Assembly: GCA_005793295.1 (NCBI GenBank)
Contig: SXSX01000045.1
Span: 1 to 7,256 of the forward strand
Direction: 5' to 3'
DNA from: Burkholderiales bacterium
Lineage (GTDB): Bacteria; Pseudomonadota; Gammaproteobacteria; Burkholderiales; Burkholderiaceae_C
DNA length: 7,256 bases
Numbering within the stretch: position 1 is the stretch's first letter; the number at the start of each line of letters is the position of its first letter. Shown here piece after piece: positions 4,815 through 7,256 of this stretch. Below the pieces are notes generated by a model. The model ran no database searches, was not told the DNA's origin, and saw only the letters and a program-made list of their open reading frames with translations. Made by a program: the position numbers and the translations under genes.

Positions 4815-7256
4815 ATGACAAATCTTGCTGCTGAATACACCGCCTTAGCCAATTACCGGCCCACCCACAAAGTTCGTTTTGTGACTGCAGCCAGTTTGTT
4901 TGATGGGCATGATGCCGCCATCAACATCATGCGCCGCATACTGCAAGGCATGGGCGCTGAAGTGATACACCTCGGGCACAACCGCAGCGTCGAAGAGGTG
5001 GTGACCGCGGCGCTCCAAGAAGACGTGCAAGGCATTGCGATCAGCTCCTACCAGGGCGGCCATGTGGAGTATTTCAAATACATGGTTGATTTGCTCAAAA
5101 GCCGAGGCGGCGCGCATATCCAGGTGTTTGGCGGCGGTGGTGGGGTGATTGTTCCGTCCGAGATCAAAGAACTGCAAGCCTATGGTGTGAGTCGAATTTA
5201 CAGCCCCGAAGATGGGCAAAAAATGGGGCTTGCTGGAATGATTGGCGAGATGGTGATGCGCTGCGATCATGACATCTCGGGCTTTGCGCCAAAGACGCTT
5301 TCGGCCATTGAGGGCCATACCGATGCCCATTGGCGGGCATTGGCGCAGTTACTGACTGCGGTAGAGGGCAAGCAACTGGACGAAGGCTTGTTGAAAAAAA
5401 TTCAGGCTAAAGCAGCCACTAAAAAAATACCGACGATTGGAATTACCGGCACCGGTGGCGCAGGGAAGTCGTCCCTAACCGATGAGTTGATTCGCCGCTT
5501 GCGATTGGACTGCGCTGACAGTTTGCGCATTGCGGTTATCTCGATTGACCCGTCGCGAAGGAAAAGCGGCGGTGCCTTGCTTGGCGACCGCATCCGTATG
5601 AATGCGATTTCGCCTTGGACAACGCAGGAGCCACACGCCGATAGCGGACAGCGCGTGTTCATGCGCAGTTTGGCCACGCGCGATTTTGGTTCAGAGATTA
5701 GCTTGGCCTTGCCTGATGTGATTGCGGCCTGTAAGGTCACTGGCTTTGACCTGATCGTTGTGGAAACTTCGGGGATCGGTCAGGGCGACGCGGCCATTGT
5801 GCCCATGGTGGATGTTCCTTTGTATGTCATGACACCTGAGTTTGGTGCAGCCAGCCAGCTTGAAAAAATTGACATGCTGGACTTTGCAGAGTTTGTAGCG
5901 ATCAATAAGTTTGATCGCAAGGGGGCTAGTGACGCGTTGCGCGATGTGTCAAAGCAAGTGCAAAGAAACCGCGAGGCCTGGAGTGTTGCCGCCGACACCA
6001 TGCCTGTTTTTGGAACCATGGCTGCACGCTTCAATGATGATGGTGTAACGGCTCTCTATCAGGCAATGTTGCCGCGACTGCAAGCCTTGGGACTCGCTGT
6101 AAAACCCAGCGTCTTGCCGCAAGTCTGCGTGCGCTTTAGCAGCAACCAAACACCCGTAGTTCCCGCTGCGCGAACGCGGTACCTAGCAGAAATCAGCGAT
6201 ACCGTCCGAGGTTACAAAAAGCAAGCCAAAGCCCAAGCCACTCTGGCCCGTGAAATTCAGCAGTTGCGAGCAGCTGCTTTGATGTTGGAGGTGGGAAAAC
6301 CCGGTAAAGCCCGTGCAGCAGAGGCTGCCATCGACTTAGCGGTTCAACGAGAGCATGTGCAAAACCCCCATGCGCGTAAATTACTCACACAGTGGCCCGA
6401 TATGCAAGCAGCCTACGCTGGCGATGAATACGTGGTGAAAATTCGGGATAAAGAAATTCGCACCGCGCTGACCAGCAAGTCCCTCAGTGGGACCACCATT
6501 CGTAAAGTTGCCTTGCCAACGTACGAAGACCATGGTGAAATTTTGAAATGGCTGATGCTCGATAACGTGCCTGGAAGCTTTCCTTATACCGCAGGAACGT
6601 TTGCATTTAAGCGCGAAGGCGAAGACCCAACCCGCATGTTTGCTGGTGAAGGCGATGCGTTTAGAACCAATCGGCGCTTCAAGCTTTTATCGGAAGGCAT
6701 GCCGGCCAAGCGTTTGTCTACGGCATTCGATTCAGTCACGCTCTACGGAAACGATCCCGATTTGCGCCCCGATATTTACGGCAAGATCGGTAACTCAGGC
6801 GTGAGTATTGCGACTCTGGAGGATATGAAGGTGTTGTACGGCGGGTTTGATTTATGCAACCCAGCAACCAGCGTATCGATGACAATCAATGGGCCCGCAC
6901 CCTCGATATTGGCGATGTTCATGAACACCGCGATTGACCAAAACATTGAAAAATTTCAAACGGATAACAAGCGTGCCCCTACGGACACAGAAATAGCAAA
7001 GATCAAGGAGTGGGTTTTGGCCAATGTGCGCGGAACCGTGCAGGCCGACATTTTGAAAGAAGACCAAGGCCAAAACACCTGTATTTACTCTACCGAATTC
7101 AGCCTCAAAGTCATGGGCGATATCGCTCAGTATTTTGTCCACCACAATGTGCGTAACTTTTATAGCGTATCGATCAGTGGATACCACATTGCAGAGGCCG
7201 GAGCGAACCCGATCAGCCAATTGGCATTTACCTTGTCTAATGGATTTACCTTTGTA
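4815..7256 (+). CDS. icmF: Fused isobutyryl-CoA mutase IcmF, 5' part (cut by window end)
   Basis: Coenzyme-B12-dependent mutase interconverting isobutyryl-CoA and n-butyryl-CoA, fused to its own G-protein chaperone. The frame is open for 814 codons to the window edge; the family is about 1090 residues, so roughly 280 are missing. Domain 1 (about 20-150) binds cobalamin: LFDGHDAA holds His32, the lower cobalt ligand, followed by SSYQGGH and a VFGGGGG loop. Domain 2 (about 205-420) is a MeaB-like GTPase: Walker A GTGGAGKS (212-219), DPSRRKSGG (245-253), ETSGIGQGD (317-325) and NKFD (364-367). A linker precedes the mutase barrel, which starts near 560 with FPYTAGTFAFKR, then FDSVTLYGNDP and SISGYHIAEAG (His791). 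Phe596 and Gln753 mark isobutyryl rather than methylmalonyl specificity. ATG at 4815 has only a weak GAGAG at 4801-4805. It diverges from coaX. Confidence 0.95.
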   Translation, partial: MTNLAAEYTALANYRPTHKVRFVTAASLFDGHDAAINIMRRILQGMGAEVIHLGHNRSVEEVVTAALQEDVQGIAISSYQGGHVEYFKYMVDLLKSRGGAHIQVFGGGGGVIVPSEIKELQAYGVSRIYSPEDGQKMGLAGMIGEMVMRCDHDISGFAPKTLSAIEGHTDAHWRALAQLLTAVEGKQLDEGLLKKIQAKAATKKIPTIGITGTGGAGKSSLTDELIRRLRLDCADSLRIAVISIDPSRRKSGGALLGDRIRMNAISPWTTQEPHADSGQRVFMRSLATRDFGSEISLALPDVIAACKVTGFDLIVVETSGIGQGDAAIVPMVDVPLYVMTPEFGAASQLEKIDMLDFAEFVAINKFDRKGASDALRDVSKQVQRNREAWSVAADTMPVFGTMAARFNDDGVTALYQAMLPRLQALGLAVKPSVLPQVCVRFSSNQTPVVPAARTRYLAEISDTVRGYKKQAKAQATLAREIQQLRAAALMLEVGKPGKARAAEAAIDLAVQREHVQNPHARKLLTQWPDMQAAYAGDEYVVKIRDKEIRTALTSKSLSGTTIRKVALPTYEDHGEILKWLMLDNVPGSFPYTAGTFAFKREGEDPTRMFAGEGDAFRTNRRFKLLSEGMPAKRLSTAFDSVTLYGNDPDLRPDIYGKIGNSGVSIATLEDMKVLYGGFDLCNPATSVSMTINGPAPSILAMFMNTAIDQNIEKFQTDNKRAPTDTEIAKIKEWVLANVRGTVQADILKEDQGQNTCIYSTEFSLKVMGDIAQYFVHHNVRNFYSVSISGYHIAEAGANPISQLAFTLSNGFTFV

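Noticed and set aside
4845..5330. A 161-codon minus-strand open frame antisense to the start of icmF.
   Set aside because: It is a shadow of the B12-binding domain: the plus frame has full motif conservation, and the minus product shows no recognisable domain.
6852..7220. A 122-codon minus-strand open frame near the right edge.
   Set aside because: It lies antisense to the strongly conserved mutase barrel of icmF and has no ribosome binding site or family resemblance.
1..7256. CRISPR array, insertion sequence, toxin-antitoxin pair, phage defence genes or riboswitch.
   Set aside because: No regularly spaced repeats, terminal inverted repeats, transposase, small paired ORFs or long structured leaders were seen; all gaps are 114 bp or shorter and are accounted for above.

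Overview
The window looks like ordinary chromosomal DNA of a betaproteobacterium, probably Burkholderiales near Comamonadaceae. That assignment rests on protein style and on recall of the family, mainly the CoaX sequence, the fused isobutyryl-CoA mutase and the tRNA arm; no search was run. Coding density is high, codon use looks even across all genes, and there is no transposase, integrase, phage gene, CRISPR array or other sign of recent transfer.

Layout from left to right: the 3' end of a tRNA (1-31, perhaps initiator tRNA) with its terminator hairpin (56-85); a small DUF2721-type membrane protein (107-565, +); a large cytoplasmic molybdopterin / 4Fe-4S oxidoreductase (583-2682, -) facing it tail to tail; a 67-bp divergent gap; an M20-family metallo-amidohydrolase of the hippurate / N-acyl-amino-acid type (2750-3943, +); type III pantothenate kinase coaX (3930-4700, -), whose last 14 bp overlap the end of the amidohydrolase gene; a 114-bp divergent control region; and the first 814 codons of icmF, the fused coenzyme-B12-dependent isobutyryl-CoA mutase (4815 to the window end, +). 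icmF is cut by the right edge, so it has no stop codon here, but its frame is open without interruption for 2442 bases.

The genes do not form one operon. Transcription alternates (+, -, +, -, +), so each gene is probably its own unit or heads a unit leaving the window. The best functional link is coaX/icmF: CoaX makes 4'-phosphopantothenate on the way to coenzyme A, and IcmF interconverts isobutyryl-CoA and n-butyryl-CoA, connecting valine breakdown with fatty-acid and butyrate metabolism. Between them lies a perfect 26-bp palindrome that covers the -35 box and spacer of a good sigma-70 promoter for coaX. It is the most notable regulatory signal in the window and probably the operator of an acyl-CoA or amino-acid catabolism regulator encoded elsewhere.

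I found no convincing undescribed system. The points most worth a second look are the palindromic operator, the substrate-specificity residues of IcmF (Phe596 and Gln753, isobutyryl type), the orphan molybdoenzyme with a CxxxCxxxC cluster motif, and the lack of room for a promoter directly ahead of the DUF2721 gene.
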